Of a stretch of DNA of 64,000 nt, positions 43,957 through 52,581 are shown piece after piece. Each line of letters starts with the position of its first letter. The stretch's first letter is position 1. This stretch comes from Desulfobulbaceae bacterium (GTDB taxonomy: Bacteria; Desulfobacterota; Desulfobulbia; Desulfobulbales; SURF-16): assembly GCA_024637145.1 (NCBI GenBank), contig JAGXFQ010000037.1:44506-108505 (forward strand), read 5' to 3'. The translations under genes and the position numbers were made by a program. The notes under the pieces were generated by a model. That model worked only from the letters and a program-made list of their open reading frames with translations. It made no database searches and was not told where the DNA came from.

Positions 43957-46593
43957 CTACCTGCTCTGGGCAGGAAGGGGAAACTCTTTTTTCAGGAGAG
44001 CGATTTCCTCGGCGCGGCTGGTGCAGACGCCGTCCAGGGTGGCCAGGAGCAGCCGGTGCAGCATGGCCTGAAAGCGGGGACCCGGCAGGTAGCCCAGAGC
44101 AATGAGGTCATCACCCTGCAGATGGCTGCGGCCATGACACAGCTTGGTGACATAAGAAGAGATGGCCATGCGCCCTTTTTTGTTCCGGCAACTTGCCATG
44201 GCAAAGAGAAGACCTTCATGGCGCATCTCCTTGAGGGTCTCGTAGATCTGGCTGGGCTGCAGAGGGTCTGTCTTGTTCAAAAAGGTCACCGCCCGTTTGG
44301 CTGCCACCCGCTGGGTGAGGATGATCTGGCTGTAACGGCTGGGAATCTCGAGTCTTTTGCACATCTCAGCCACATCCTGGGTTTTCAGGCAGGCGGTGAG
44401 GCCCAGGAAATAGACAATCCACAGCTCCGGGCTGGTGTCGAGGTAGAGCCTTTGATACCAGGCCACGGCATGCTCGCTTTCCCGGAGGATTTTTTTAACC
44501 CGGGTGGTCATCTTCAGGCCGGGATGGAGAAAAGGCAGGAGCCTGAAGTCATCGAGGCGGTGGAGGGCGGGCAGGGGCTCTTTTTCAGCCAGGATCAGGC
44601 GCAGTTCCTGGAAAAAGCGCCGGCCCATGGTGGCGCCGAAAAGAGCCAGTCGCACCGAGTTCTTGATCTGTTTTTCCGTGTGCTTGCCCAGCTTGAAACC
44701 CATCCGCTGTTCAAAGCGGATGGCCCGGAAAATCCGGGAGGGGTCCTCTACAAAGCTCAGATTGTGGAGGATGCGGATCATCCGGTCCTTGAGGTCATTC
44801 TGGGAGTTGAAAAAATCAACCAGCAGGCCGAACCGGTCCGGATTGAGATGGATGGCCATGGCATTTATGGTGAAATCGCGCCGGTAGAGATCAAGCTTGA
44901 TGGAACTCGACTCCACAGTGGGCATGGCGGCCGGATATTCGTAATATTCGAGACGGGCGGTGGCAATATCGATCTTCATACCGTCCGGCAGCAGCACCAC
45001 CGCGGTATTAAATTTTTCATGGGTGCAGATCGTGCCCTGGAGATGGGCGGCAAGCTTTTTGGCAAAATCAATGCCGTCACCTTCAATCACGATATCCAGG
45101 TCCAGGTTCTCCTGGCCCAGCAGGAGGTCGCGGACAAAGCCCCCCACCACATAGGCCGTGGCCCGGAAGTTGTGGGCCACTTCGCCGATGGTCTGCAGAA
45201 GCTGATACACCTCGCGGTTCAGGTTGTGGCGCAGCTGGTTGGCCAGGTTGCGATGCCGTTCCACAGAGGGCAGATTCTGGCTGCTTTTGAGGTCCGGCAG
45301 AAAGGCGGGGTCGCCGGCCAGCAGGCTGAAGAGATCGGTGCGGGTGATAATGCCCACCAGTTCCCCTTTTTCCACCACCGGGATGGTACGCTGACGGTTG
45401 CTGATGATCAGGCGCTGGATCTCCAGGAGGTTGGCCTCCGGGCCCACCACCTCAAATTCGGAGGTCATATAGCTCGCCACCGGCTCTGCGCCAAGATCGT
45501 GGTAAATGGCCTTGGCCGCCTCTCTCCTGCTCAACAGCCCGAGTATCTCTCCCTTTTTCACCACCGGGAGTACCGTGATATTGTAGCGGACAAGGGTTTT
45601 GTTGGCCTCAATGATGGAGAGGGTCGGCTCCACGGCAATAACCGGCGAGCTCATCAATTCGCCGGCCATGGAGGGCGGCCGCACCGTGCTGTGCAGGATC
45701 CCCAGCAGCTTTTCCTCCACCTGGATGAGGGAATGGTCCTTGAGGGAGGCGGCCGCGGCAGAGGCATGGCCGCCGCCGCCAAAGGCCATGGTGATCCGCC
45801 CCACATTGACTTCAGGTAGGCGGCTACGCCCGATAATATAGACCCGGTCATCCATGGCGGCCAGGGCAAAGAGAGCGGGCAGGTTTTCCATGGTCATGAA
45901 GCGCCGGACCAGCAGGGCAAACTCATCGTGATAGGCGGGGAGGATGATGCGGGCCACGGTGATGGGGATCGTATTGATGGTATAGGTGGTGGCGGATTTG
46001 ATCAGCTTATGGAGCAGGATCACCTCGTCGCTGCTCAATTCCTGGTTGATATAGTGGCTCACCGTGTCAATATCGGCACCTTGCTCCAGCAGCCAGGCCA
46101 TGGCAAGGAGATCAGCCGGGGTGGTGGAGGTAAAAATGAAATTGCCGGTATCCTCGTAAATGGCCATGGCCAGAAGAGTGGCCTCCTGCCTGGTGATGCT
46201 GATCTCCTGCTCCCGGAAGAGCTGGACAAAGAGGGTGGCGGTGGAGCCCACCTGGCGAACCTCCTCTTTGCTGCCCCGCATGGTGTCCGGGCCATCAGGA
46301 TGGTGGTCAAAGAGGTGGAGGGTGACAGCCGGGTTTTCCAGACAGCGCTGAAAAGGGCCGATGCGGGAGGCCTGGCGGGTGTCCACCACAATGAGCCGGT
46401 CAATGGCCTCAATATCAATGGAGCGCAGGCGGCTGAATTCAAAGGTGAGGCCTGATTCGTTGAGAAAGCGGCGGAGATTACGTTCCTGGGAGCCGGGAAA
46501 AACCAGCTTGGCGTTCGGATAGAGCTTACGGGCCGCCAGCATGGAGGCCATGCAGTCAAAGTCGGCGTTGAGATGGGAGGTGATGACGTCCAT
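43957..46593 (-). CDS. DHH phosphoesterase + tandem CBS + tRNA nucleotidyltransferase/poly(A) polymerase
   Basis: N-term VITSHLNADFDCMAS (DHH), GGGGHASAAAAS (DHHA1), two CBS, VVGGFVRDLLLGQENLDLDIVIEGDGIDFA (NTase), RRDFTINAMA. Confidence 0.93.
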   Translation of the reverse strand: MDVITSHLNADFDCMASMLAARKLYPNAKLVFPGSQERNLRRFLNESGLTFEFSRLRSIDIEAIDRLIVVDTRQASRIGPFQRCLENPAVTLHLFDHHPDGPDTMRGSKEEVRQVGSTATLFVQLFREQEISITRQEATLLAMAIYEDTGNFIFTSTTPADLLAMAWLLEQGADIDTVSHYINQELSSDEVILLHKLIKSATTYTINTIPITVARIILPAYHDEFALLVRRFMTMENLPALFALAAMDDRVYIIGRSRLPEVNVGRITMAFGGGGHASAAAASLKDHSLIQVEEKLLGILHSTVRPPSMAGELMSSPVIAVEPTLSIIEANKTLVRYNITVLPVVKKGEILGLLSRREAAKAIYHDLGAEPVASYMTSEFEVVGPEANLLEIQRLIISNRQRTIPVVEKGELVGIITRTDLFSLLAGDPAFLPDLKSSQNLPSVERHRNLANQLRHNLNREVYQLLQTIGEVAHNFRATAYVVGGFVRDLLLGQENLDLDIVIEGDGIDFAKKLAAHLQGTICTHEKFNTAVVLLPDGMKIDIATARLEYYEYPAAMPTVESSSIKLDLYRRDFTINAMAIHLNPDRFGLLVDFFNSQNDLKDRMIRILHNLSFVEDPSRIFRAIRFEQRMGFKLGKHTEKQIKNSVRLALFGATMGRRFFQELRLILAEKEPLPALHRLDDFRLLPFLHPGLKMTTRVKKILRESEHAVAWYQRLYLDTSPELWIVYFLGLTACLKTQDVAEMCKRLEIPSRYSQIILTQRVAAKRAVTFLNKTDPLQPSQIYETLKEMRHEGLLFAMASCRNKKGRMAISSYVTKLCHGRSHLQGDDLIALGYLPGPRFQAMLHRLLLATLDGVCTSRAEEIALLKKEFPLPAQSR

Positions 46594-46618
46594 AAGGGGC
46601 TAGAGAAGTTAGAGAAAC

Positions 46619-46693
46619 TAAAGGAGGTAGAGAAGAGATAGAGAAGGTCGGGAACGGGTTTCTTTACATTCTTTAACTTCTCTACCTCCTTTA
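46619..46693. repeat. Purine/pyrimidine inverted-repeat array (locus A)
   Basis: Perfect 17-bp arms TAAAGGAGGTAGAGAAG / CTTCTCTACCTCCTTTA within R-rich then Y-rich tracts. Confidence 0.75.
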
Positions 46694-46745
46694 CCTTCTC
46701 TAATTAAGAATAGCATATTCCCCCCTCCGGGCATCCCTTTCTTTT

Positions 46746-47708
46746 TCAGCCGCGGGGGTGAAATTTCTGGTGAATGGCCTTGAGGCGGTCGCTCTCTACA
46801 TGGGTATAGATCTGGGTGGTGGCAATATCGGCATGGCCCAGCATCATTTGCACGGCCCGTAAATCCGCATCGTGGGCCAGGAGATGGCTGGCAAAGGAAT
46901 GGCGCAGGACATGGGGGGATATCTTTTTGCTGATGCCGGCGGTCCGAGCCCGTTCCTTGATGATCTGCCAGAAGCGGCCCCGGGTCATGCCCGTGCCCCG
47001 GCCGGTGACAAAGACCAGGGGGCTGGTCCGCTTCTTGATAAGGAGGGGCCGGCACATTTTGAGATAGGCGCCGAGGGTCTCCCTGGCCTCTTTGCCAAAG
47101 GGGACGAGGCGCTCCTTGTCGCCCTTGCCCAGCACCCGCAGAAAGCCGGCCTGCATATTCAGGGCGGCCAGGGGCAGAAAGACAAGCTCGGAGACGCGGA
47201 GACCCGTGGCATAGAGGAGTTGGAGCATGGCCTGGTCCCGCTGGCCCACCAGGGATGGGGGGGGATTCTGCAAGAGCTGGTCCACCTCGGTGACGGAGAG
47301 GACCTGGGGCAGGGAACGGCCTAATTTGGGAGAATCAAGATGGCTGGTGGGATCGGTGGTAATGATCTTTTCGCTGACCAGAAAACGAAAAAAGGCGCGA
47401 AAGCAGGAAAGCTTACGACTGAGGGAACGGCTGCTGACCCGGGCATTGTGGAGCGTAACGAAAAAGGCCCGCAGATGCTGGGGGGCGACGTCGGGGAGTA
47501 CCACTTTGCCTTTGTGGAGAAAGGCAAAAAGAACCTGCAGGTCGGCATGGTAGGCCGCCAGAGTATTGTGGGCCAGGCGCCGTTCCGCAGCCAGATAATG
47601 GAGAAAGATATCCCCACAGGCAATCATCTCGGCGGGCAGCTGGGCCGGCCTCTTTCTTAAGGGGCCGCGGCTGGGCGGAGATGGTTTCTGAGGCGGGTCA
47701 ATGGTCAT
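46746..47708 (-). CDS. Tyrosine recombinase XerC/XerD family
   Basis: LLYATGLRVSELVFL, HVLRHSFASHLL, LGHADIATTQIYTHV. Confidence 0.93.
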   Translation of the reverse strand: MTIDPPQKPSPPSRGPLRKRPAQLPAEMIACGDIFLHYLAAERRLAHNTLAAYHADLQVLFAFLHKGKVVLPDVAPQHLRAFFVTLHNARVSSRSLSRKLSCFRAFFRFLVSEKIITTDPTSHLDSPKLGRSLPQVLSVTEVDQLLQNPPPSLVGQRDQAMLQLLYATGLRVSELVFLPLAALNMQAGFLRVLGKGDKERLVPFGKEARETLGAYLKMCRPLLIKKRTSPLVFVTGRGTGMTRGRFWQIIKERARTAGISKKISPHVLRHSFASHLLAHDADLRAVQMMLGHADIATTQIYTHVESDRLKAIHQKFHPRG

Positions 47709-47783
47709 CCAGAGTCCGGGAAGGAGCGATCCCTCTGGCCGTCCAGCTCCCGGTCTCTCCTTTCAGAAAGGCAGGAAGAGAAA

Positions 47784-47975
47784 CTAGTCACGGGGCGAGC
47801 GGGCAACCTTGCGCAGTTTGCGCTTGGCCTCGGCCTGCTTGCGGCGCCGTGCTACGCTTGGTTTCTCATAGGCCTCGCGGCGTTTGAGTTCTTTTTTCAT
47901 GCCGTCAAGCTGCAGCTTTTTCTTCAGTTGGCGAATGGCGTATTCGATATCGCCACGTACTTCAACTTCAATCAT
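47784..47975 (-). CDS. rpsU: 30S ribosomal protein S21
   Basis: MIEVEVRGDIEYAIRQLKKKLQLDGMKKELKRREAYEKPSVARRRKQAEAKRK. Confidence 0.95.
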   Translation of the reverse strand: MIEVEVRGDIEYAIRQLKKKLQLDGMKKELKRREAYEKPSVARRRKQAEAKRKLRKVARSPRD

Positions 47976-48139
47976 GATAACTCCGTATAGAGACGTTGGC
48001 ACCGCGCATCTAAGGCAGTGCAGATATATATCTGACCTGGTCGGTTCATTTCAGGATGCATAAAAGCAAAAACAAACAGACTCTATAAAGGATCAGGCGC
48101 GGCCTTGTCAATGGATTTCCTGGCCGCAGCCACAATTTT

Positions 48140-49477
48140 TCAACCCTTGGGCCTGATCAGATGGATCACAATATCCACCAGCTCGGCTGCCTCCGGGCCT
48201 TTGACAATCACCTCATCGGCGCCGGCGGCCAGGGCCTCCTTCTTGGCCTGGGCCAGGTGGTCACTGGTGAAGACGATGAGTTTGATGGGATAGGTCAAGA
48301 TCTTGCGCACCTTCTTGACCACCTCCAGGCCGGAGAGTTCCGGCAGCATAAAGTCGATGATGGCGGCATCAGGCTTCTCTTCCAGGATGAGTTCCAGCCC
48401 CTTGCGGCTGTCGGTGGCGGTGAGCGGAACAAAACCGGCCTTTTGAAAGAGACGGGCATAGAGATTGGCGATCACTGGATTGTCATCGATAATAACAATC
48501 TTCTTGGCGATCGCCTCGACTGCCTCCTCTTTCTGTTCCCCCACCTCCAGGATGAGAATCTTGTCACCCGCTGCCAGAATGGTGGCTGGATTCGGGTGGA
48601 TGAAATCGGCGCCCTGGCGTCGGAGGCCGATGATCTGCCGGTCCATCTTGGCGGCCAGATCAGCGATGGTCTGCTCTGCCATGCTGGAGCCTTCCTTGAT
48701 TTCCACCCATTGCGGCTTGATGGTGATCAGTTGGCCGATGACTTCCGGCAGATGGCCGGTGGCGCAGAGGATGCTCTCGGCAATATGCTTGCCGGCAGTG
48801 GCATGGGGCGAGACCACGCTGTCGGCCCCGGCCTTGATGATTTTCTGTTCAGCTGAAGATTCGGCGGAGCGGGTAATGATGCGCAAAATCGGGTTTAACT
48901 CCCGGGCCGTCAGGGTGGTGAAAAGGTTGAGGGGGTCGGAGTGGAGCAGGGCGAGAAGACCGTTGGCCCGTTTAATCCCGGCCTGGAGCAGGTTTTCGTC
49001 GGCGCTGGCATCACCTTCAATATAGGTGAGTCCCTCCTCCTTGATTTTTTCACAGGTGGCCGCCGAAGACTCAATGATAACAAAGGGGATATGGTGTTCA
49101 GAAAAATATTGGCCTGCCGCCTGACCCACCCGGCCATAGCCGCAGATAATATAATGGTTGTGGAGTTTGTTGATACGTGCCTGCATTTTTTTTCTCTCCG
49201 TCTTTTTGCTCCATATCTGTTCCAGGAGGGATTCGGCGATACCGCGACTTGCATAGGCCAGACCAGCCAGGCCGAAAAAAATCAGAAAAACGGTAAAGAG
49301 GCGGCCCGGCCCTGAAAGGGGCTTAACCTCGGCAAAACCAACCGTGGTGATGGTGATCACCGTCATGTAGAGGGCATCAAGAACACTATACTGTTCCAGG
49401 AGCATATAGCCTGATATGCCAAAGGTAAAGACGGCCAGGCAGAAGAGAAGGGCTATGGCCAGGCGTTTTGACTTCAT
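48140..49477 (-). CDS. Two-TM potassium channel fused to TrkA-N/TrkA-C and C-terminal receiver (REC) domain
   Basis: ITITTVGFAEVKPLS filter; HYIICGYGRVGQ RCK/TrkA-N; KIVIIDDNPVIANLYARLFQ...AAIIDFMLPELSG...VFTSDH receiver. Confidence 0.9.
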   Translation of the reverse strand: MKSKRLAIALLFCLAVFTFGISGYMLLEQYSVLDALYMTVITITTVGFAEVKPLSGPGRLFTVFLIFFGLAGLAYASRGIAESLLEQIWSKKTERKKMQARINKLHNHYIICGYGRVGQAAGQYFSEHHIPFVIIESSAATCEKIKEEGLTYIEGDASADENLLQAGIKRANGLLALLHSDPLNLFTTLTARELNPILRIITRSAESSAEQKIIKAGADSVVSPHATAGKHIAESILCATGHLPEVIGQLITIKPQWVEIKEGSSMAEQTIADLAAKMDRQIIGLRRQGADFIHPNPATILAAGDKILILEVGEQKEEAVEAIAKKIVIIDDNPVIANLYARLFQKAGFVPLTATDSRKGLELILEEKPDAAIIDFMLPELSGLEVVKKVRKILTYPIKLIVFTSDHLAQAKKEALAAGADEVIVKGPEAAELVDIVIHLIRPKG

Positions 49478-49678
49478 AGGTTTTTCTGCTCCTTGGTAAG
49501 GAGAGGGGTCAACAACCCTCCTGCCCTGAGTCTAGGCTATAAAGCAGCTGTAATGCAAAAAAAAGAGGTAACCAGTTACGGTTCCGTGGTTTCGACCCTA
49601 TCCGCATTCGGATTGCGACCTGAATAGTTACAAAAAAGAGAGCATTTCTTGCCCTGGGGGCGCTTTTCAGGCGGCGCT

Positions 49679-51055
49679 TTAAAAGATCTTGCCCGGATTA
49701 ATGATATTTTGAGGATCAAAGAGCTTCTTGAGCTGGCGCTGGATATCCAGGCTAGTTGCCGAGAGTTCCAGGTCCAGAAAGGGCGCCTTGGTAAGACCGA
49801 CGCCATGTTCGCCAGAGAGGGAGCCCTTGAGCCGTATCACCTCCTGGAACAGGGCCTTCTGGGCCTCTCTGCCCCGGCGGACCTCCTCCTGGTCTGCCTT
49901 GTCCAGCATGATGTTGACATGGATATTGCCGTCGCCGGCATGGCCGAAGGTGAAAATGGGCAGGCGGCAGCGGTGGCCAAGCTCCTCGGCGCAGGCCACC
50001 AGGGCCGCAATAGCGCTGCGGGGCACCACCACATCCTCGCTGATCTTGTGGGGTCTCAAGGTAAAGGCGGCCGGCGACACGCAGCGGCGGGCCTGCCAGA
50101 GGGCGGCCACCTCTTCAGGGCTCTGGGCCTGCTGGCGGTGGAGAATCTCCGGGCGGCTGTCCAGAAAATCGTTGAGCCGGGCGGATTGTAGCGCCACGGA
50201 GTCGGGGTCGCCATCGAGTTCCACCAGGAGCATGGCCCGGGTAGCCGCCGGCAGGGGAAAGGGGAGTTTGTCCGCCACCAGATTCAGGGCCGTGTTGTCC
50301 AGATATTCCAGGGTGGAGGGGGTCTGTTCTTTGAGCAGGGTAGCCACCAGGGCCACGGCCTGGTGCATGTCGGTGAAGAGAAGCAGCAGGGTCTTGCTGG
50401 CCGTGGGGCGGGCGATCAGCCGCAGGATGATCTTGGTGATAATGGCCAGGGTGCCCTCGGAACCGATAAAGAGCCGGGTGAGGTCGTACCCCACCACGCC
50501 TTTGCGGGTGCGCACCCCGGTTTCAAGGATGCGGCCGTCCGCCAGCACCACTTCAAGACCGAGGACATAATCGCGGGTAACGCCATACTTGACGGCGCTG
50601 GGGCCGCCGGCGCCTTCCGCCACATTGCCGCCCAGGGTGCAGAATTTGAGGCTGGCCGGGTCAGGGGGGTAGAAGAGGCCAAGGGGGGCCAGGGCAGCGC
50701 CCAGGTTGCCGGTGATCACCCCTGGTTCCACAACCGCCAGCTGGTTGGCCTCATCTATCTCCAGGATGCGATTCATCCGGGCCAGGGCCAGAACCAGGCC
50801 GCCAGCCACCGGCAGGGAGCCGCCGCTCATGCCGCTGCCGGCGCCGCGCGGCACCACGGCAAAGCCGCTGGCGCTGGCCAGGGCCATGATCCGGCTTATC
50901 TGTTTTGTGGTATCTGGAAAGGCCACGGCCTCGGGAACATACTCCTGGCCGGTGCCATCATAGGAATAGCATTGTCTCTCCTCCAGGGCCGTCTCCAGCC
51001 GCTCCGCGCCGACAATATCTTTCAGGGCTTCTATTATATGGCTATCCATTGACAA
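49679..51055 (-). CDS. FAD-linked oxidase, glycolate/lactate oxidase GlcD type
   Basis: VPRGAGSGMSGGSLPVAGG, GGNVAEGAGGPSAVKYGVTRDYVLGLEVVLADG, FGHAGDGNIHVN, GEHGVGLTK. Confidence 0.9.
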   Translation of the reverse strand: MSMDSHIIEALKDIVGAERLETALEERQCYSYDGTGQEYVPEAVAFPDTTKQISRIMALASASGFAVVPRGAGSGMSGGSLPVAGGLVLALARMNRILEIDEANQLAVVEPGVITGNLGAALAPLGLFYPPDPASLKFCTLGGNVAEGAGGPSAVKYGVTRDYVLGLEVVLADGRILETGVRTRKGVVGYDLTRLFIGSEGTLAIITKIILRLIARPTASKTLLLLFTDMHQAVALVATLLKEQTPSTLEYLDNTALNLVADKLPFPLPAATRAMLLVELDGDPDSVALQSARLNDFLDSRPEILHRQQAQSPEEVAALWQARRCVSPAAFTLRPHKISEDVVVPRSAIAALVACAEELGHRCRLPIFTFGHAGDGNIHVNIMLDKADQEEVRRGREAQKALFQEVIRLKGSLSGEHGVGLTKAPFLDLELSATSLDIQRQLKKLFDPQNIINPGKIF

Positions 51056-51079
51056 GGGTGCTCCTCAGTTGCTAATTGT

Positions 51080-51257
51080 GATGGACTCGTAAAAAGTCCA
51101 TCGTACCACTTGAGATGGCTAAGCAGATAGCGCAGACTTCGAAAACTTTGATATACAAGAAGTGGTGGTGTCGAGGGCACGGAAGCGTACTGCGGTACGC
51201 TGAGTACCCGAGATCCCGCCACGACGCAGGAGATCGGAGTTTTTTGCGACGCCATCA
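51080..51257. mobile_element. MITE-like palindromic element with flanking duplication AATTGT(G)
   Basis: Ends GATGGACTCGTAAAAA / (rc) GATGGCGTCGCAAAAA (13/16); AATTGTG at 51074-51080 and 51258-51264; internal palindrome AGCGTACtgcgGTACGCT. Confidence 0.65.
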
Positions 51258-51396
51258 ATTGTGGGAAGTCTTGTCTGCTGATTACCATGAAGGAGACAAA
51301 GTACGAAGATTTTGTTGCACTCCGTGAGCGGCGCTGAAAGAGGGGACCCTTTCTCGCCGGCCCCATGGCAATCATCCCGTCACCAAGGAGATCATT

Positions 51397-52332
51397 ATGG
51401 CAGGAAAAATAAGGCTGGCCCTCATTGCCGGCGGCAAGTCGGGGGAGAGAGAGGTCTCCCTGGCCGGGGCCCGCGGCGTGCTCGCCGCCCTGGACACCAA
51501 TAAATACCAGGTGCGTCAGTATGATCCGGCCACGGACCTGGCCCGGCTGGTGGCCGATGCCGACAGCCTGGATGTCGCCTTCATCCTGCTCCATGGCCCC
51601 CTGGGTGAGGATGGCTCCATGCAGGGCACCCTGGATCTCCTGGGCATTCCCTATCAGGGTGCCGGGGTCTTGGGGAGCGCCCTGGCCATGGATAAGGATC
51701 TGGCCAAGAAGTTGTATCAGCAGGCGGGCCTGAAGGTGGCCGCTTGGCAGATGGCCACCCCGGCGGATATCGCTGATCCCGCCCTTCTGGCCGCCCGCTT
51801 GCACCTGCCGGTGGTGGTGAAGCCCATCCGCCAAGGCTCCAGCCTGGGCATGTCTCTTGCCCATGACGAGCAGGAGCTCGCCGTGGCCCTGGCCCTGGCC
51901 TTTAAGTATGATGACCAGGTGATGGTGGAGGAGTTTATCCAGGGCCGGGAGATCACCTGCGGCGTGCTGGGGAATAAGGAGCTGCGCGCCCTGCCCCTGG
52001 TGGAGATTATTCCCGGCGCGGAGTACCCCTTCTTTGATTACCAGGCCAAGTATCAGCCCGGGGCCAGCAAAGAGATATGTCCGGCCGAGTTTGATGCCGA
52101 GACCACCCGCCAGGCCCAGGAGTATGGCATCAGGGCCCACCAGGCCCTCAAACTGAAAGGCTATAGCCGTACGGATATGATTGTGGTGGAGAGCGGCGAC
52201 ATCTATGTCATTGAGACCAACACCATCCCCGGCATGACCCAGACCAGCCTGCTGCCCCAGGCCGCCAAGGCCTTTGGCCTTGATTTCGGGCAGCTTGTCG
52301 ATCGCCTTATCGAGCTGGCCCTGGAGGAGTGA
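51397..52332 (+). CDS. ddl: D-alanine--D-alanine ligase
   Basis: GGKSGEREVSLAGARGV, HGPLGEDGSMQGTLDLLGIPYQGAGVLGSALAMDK, EINT-type VIETNTIPGMTQTSLLPQAA. Confidence 0.96.
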   Translation: MAGKIRLALIAGGKSGEREVSLAGARGVLAALDTNKYQVRQYDPATDLARLVADADSLDVAFILLHGPLGEDGSMQGTLDLLGIPYQGAGVLGSALAMDKDLAKKLYQQAGLKVAAWQMATPADIADPALLAARLHLPVVVKPIRQGSSLGMSLAHDEQELAVALALAFKYDDQVMVEEFIQGREITCGVLGNKELRALPLVEIIPGAEYPFFDYQAKYQPGASKEICPAEFDAETTRQAQEYGIRAHQALKLKGYSRTDMIVVESGDIYVIETNTIPGMTQTSLLPQAAKAFGLDFGQLVDRLIELALEE

Positions 52333-52336
52333 TGAG

Positions 52337-52384
52337 CTAAAAAAACCTCCTGCCTTCAAATAAGAAGGCAGGAGGTTTTTTTAG
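52337..52384. terminator. Terminator downstream of ddl
   Basis: Perfect 21-bp arms CTAAAAAAACCTCCTGCCTTC / GAAGGCAGGAGGTTTTTTTAG. Confidence 0.95.
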
Positions 52385-52420
52385 GCGCTCTGTCTGCCGC
52401 GGGGCCCTAACAGCCCTGGT

Positions 52421-52460
52421 CTTCGACAGGCTCAGAGACCGCTCCCTGGGCCTGTCGAAG
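52421..52460. repeat. CTTCGACAGGC...GCCTGTCGAAG inverted repeat
   Basis: Perfect 11-bp arms between two terminators. Confidence 0.8.
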
Positions 52461-52506
52461 GGCCCGACTCCCTGCTCGTACAGGGCGGAATGGAGGACTG
52501 CATTAT

Positions 52507-52556
52507 ATAAAAAAAGAGGGATTCCAGAGCATCATCTGGAATCCCTCTTTTTTTAT
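52507..52556. terminator. Terminator downstream of serS
   Basis: Perfect 22-bp arms ATAAAAAAAGAGGGATTCCAGA / TCTGGAATCCCTCTTTTTTTAT. Confidence 0.95.
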
Positions 52557-52581
52557 GCCTTATGGCGTCTGCCGCGGGGCC

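Noticed and set aside
44056-45819. 587-aa ORF antisense to the DHH-CBS-nucleotidyltransferase gene
   Set aside because: Overlaps a well-supported CDS in full; no recognisable motif.
46746-47708. Xer-family recombinase as an integron or phage integrase
   Set aside because: Sequence and context (next to housekeeping genes) fit a chromosomal XerC/D-type recombinase; no att sites or cargo nearby and far from the cassette-like island.
51034-52359. 441-aa minus-strand ORF over ddl and the MITE-like element
   Set aside because: Antisense to ddl; its C-terminal part is translation of the repeat element.
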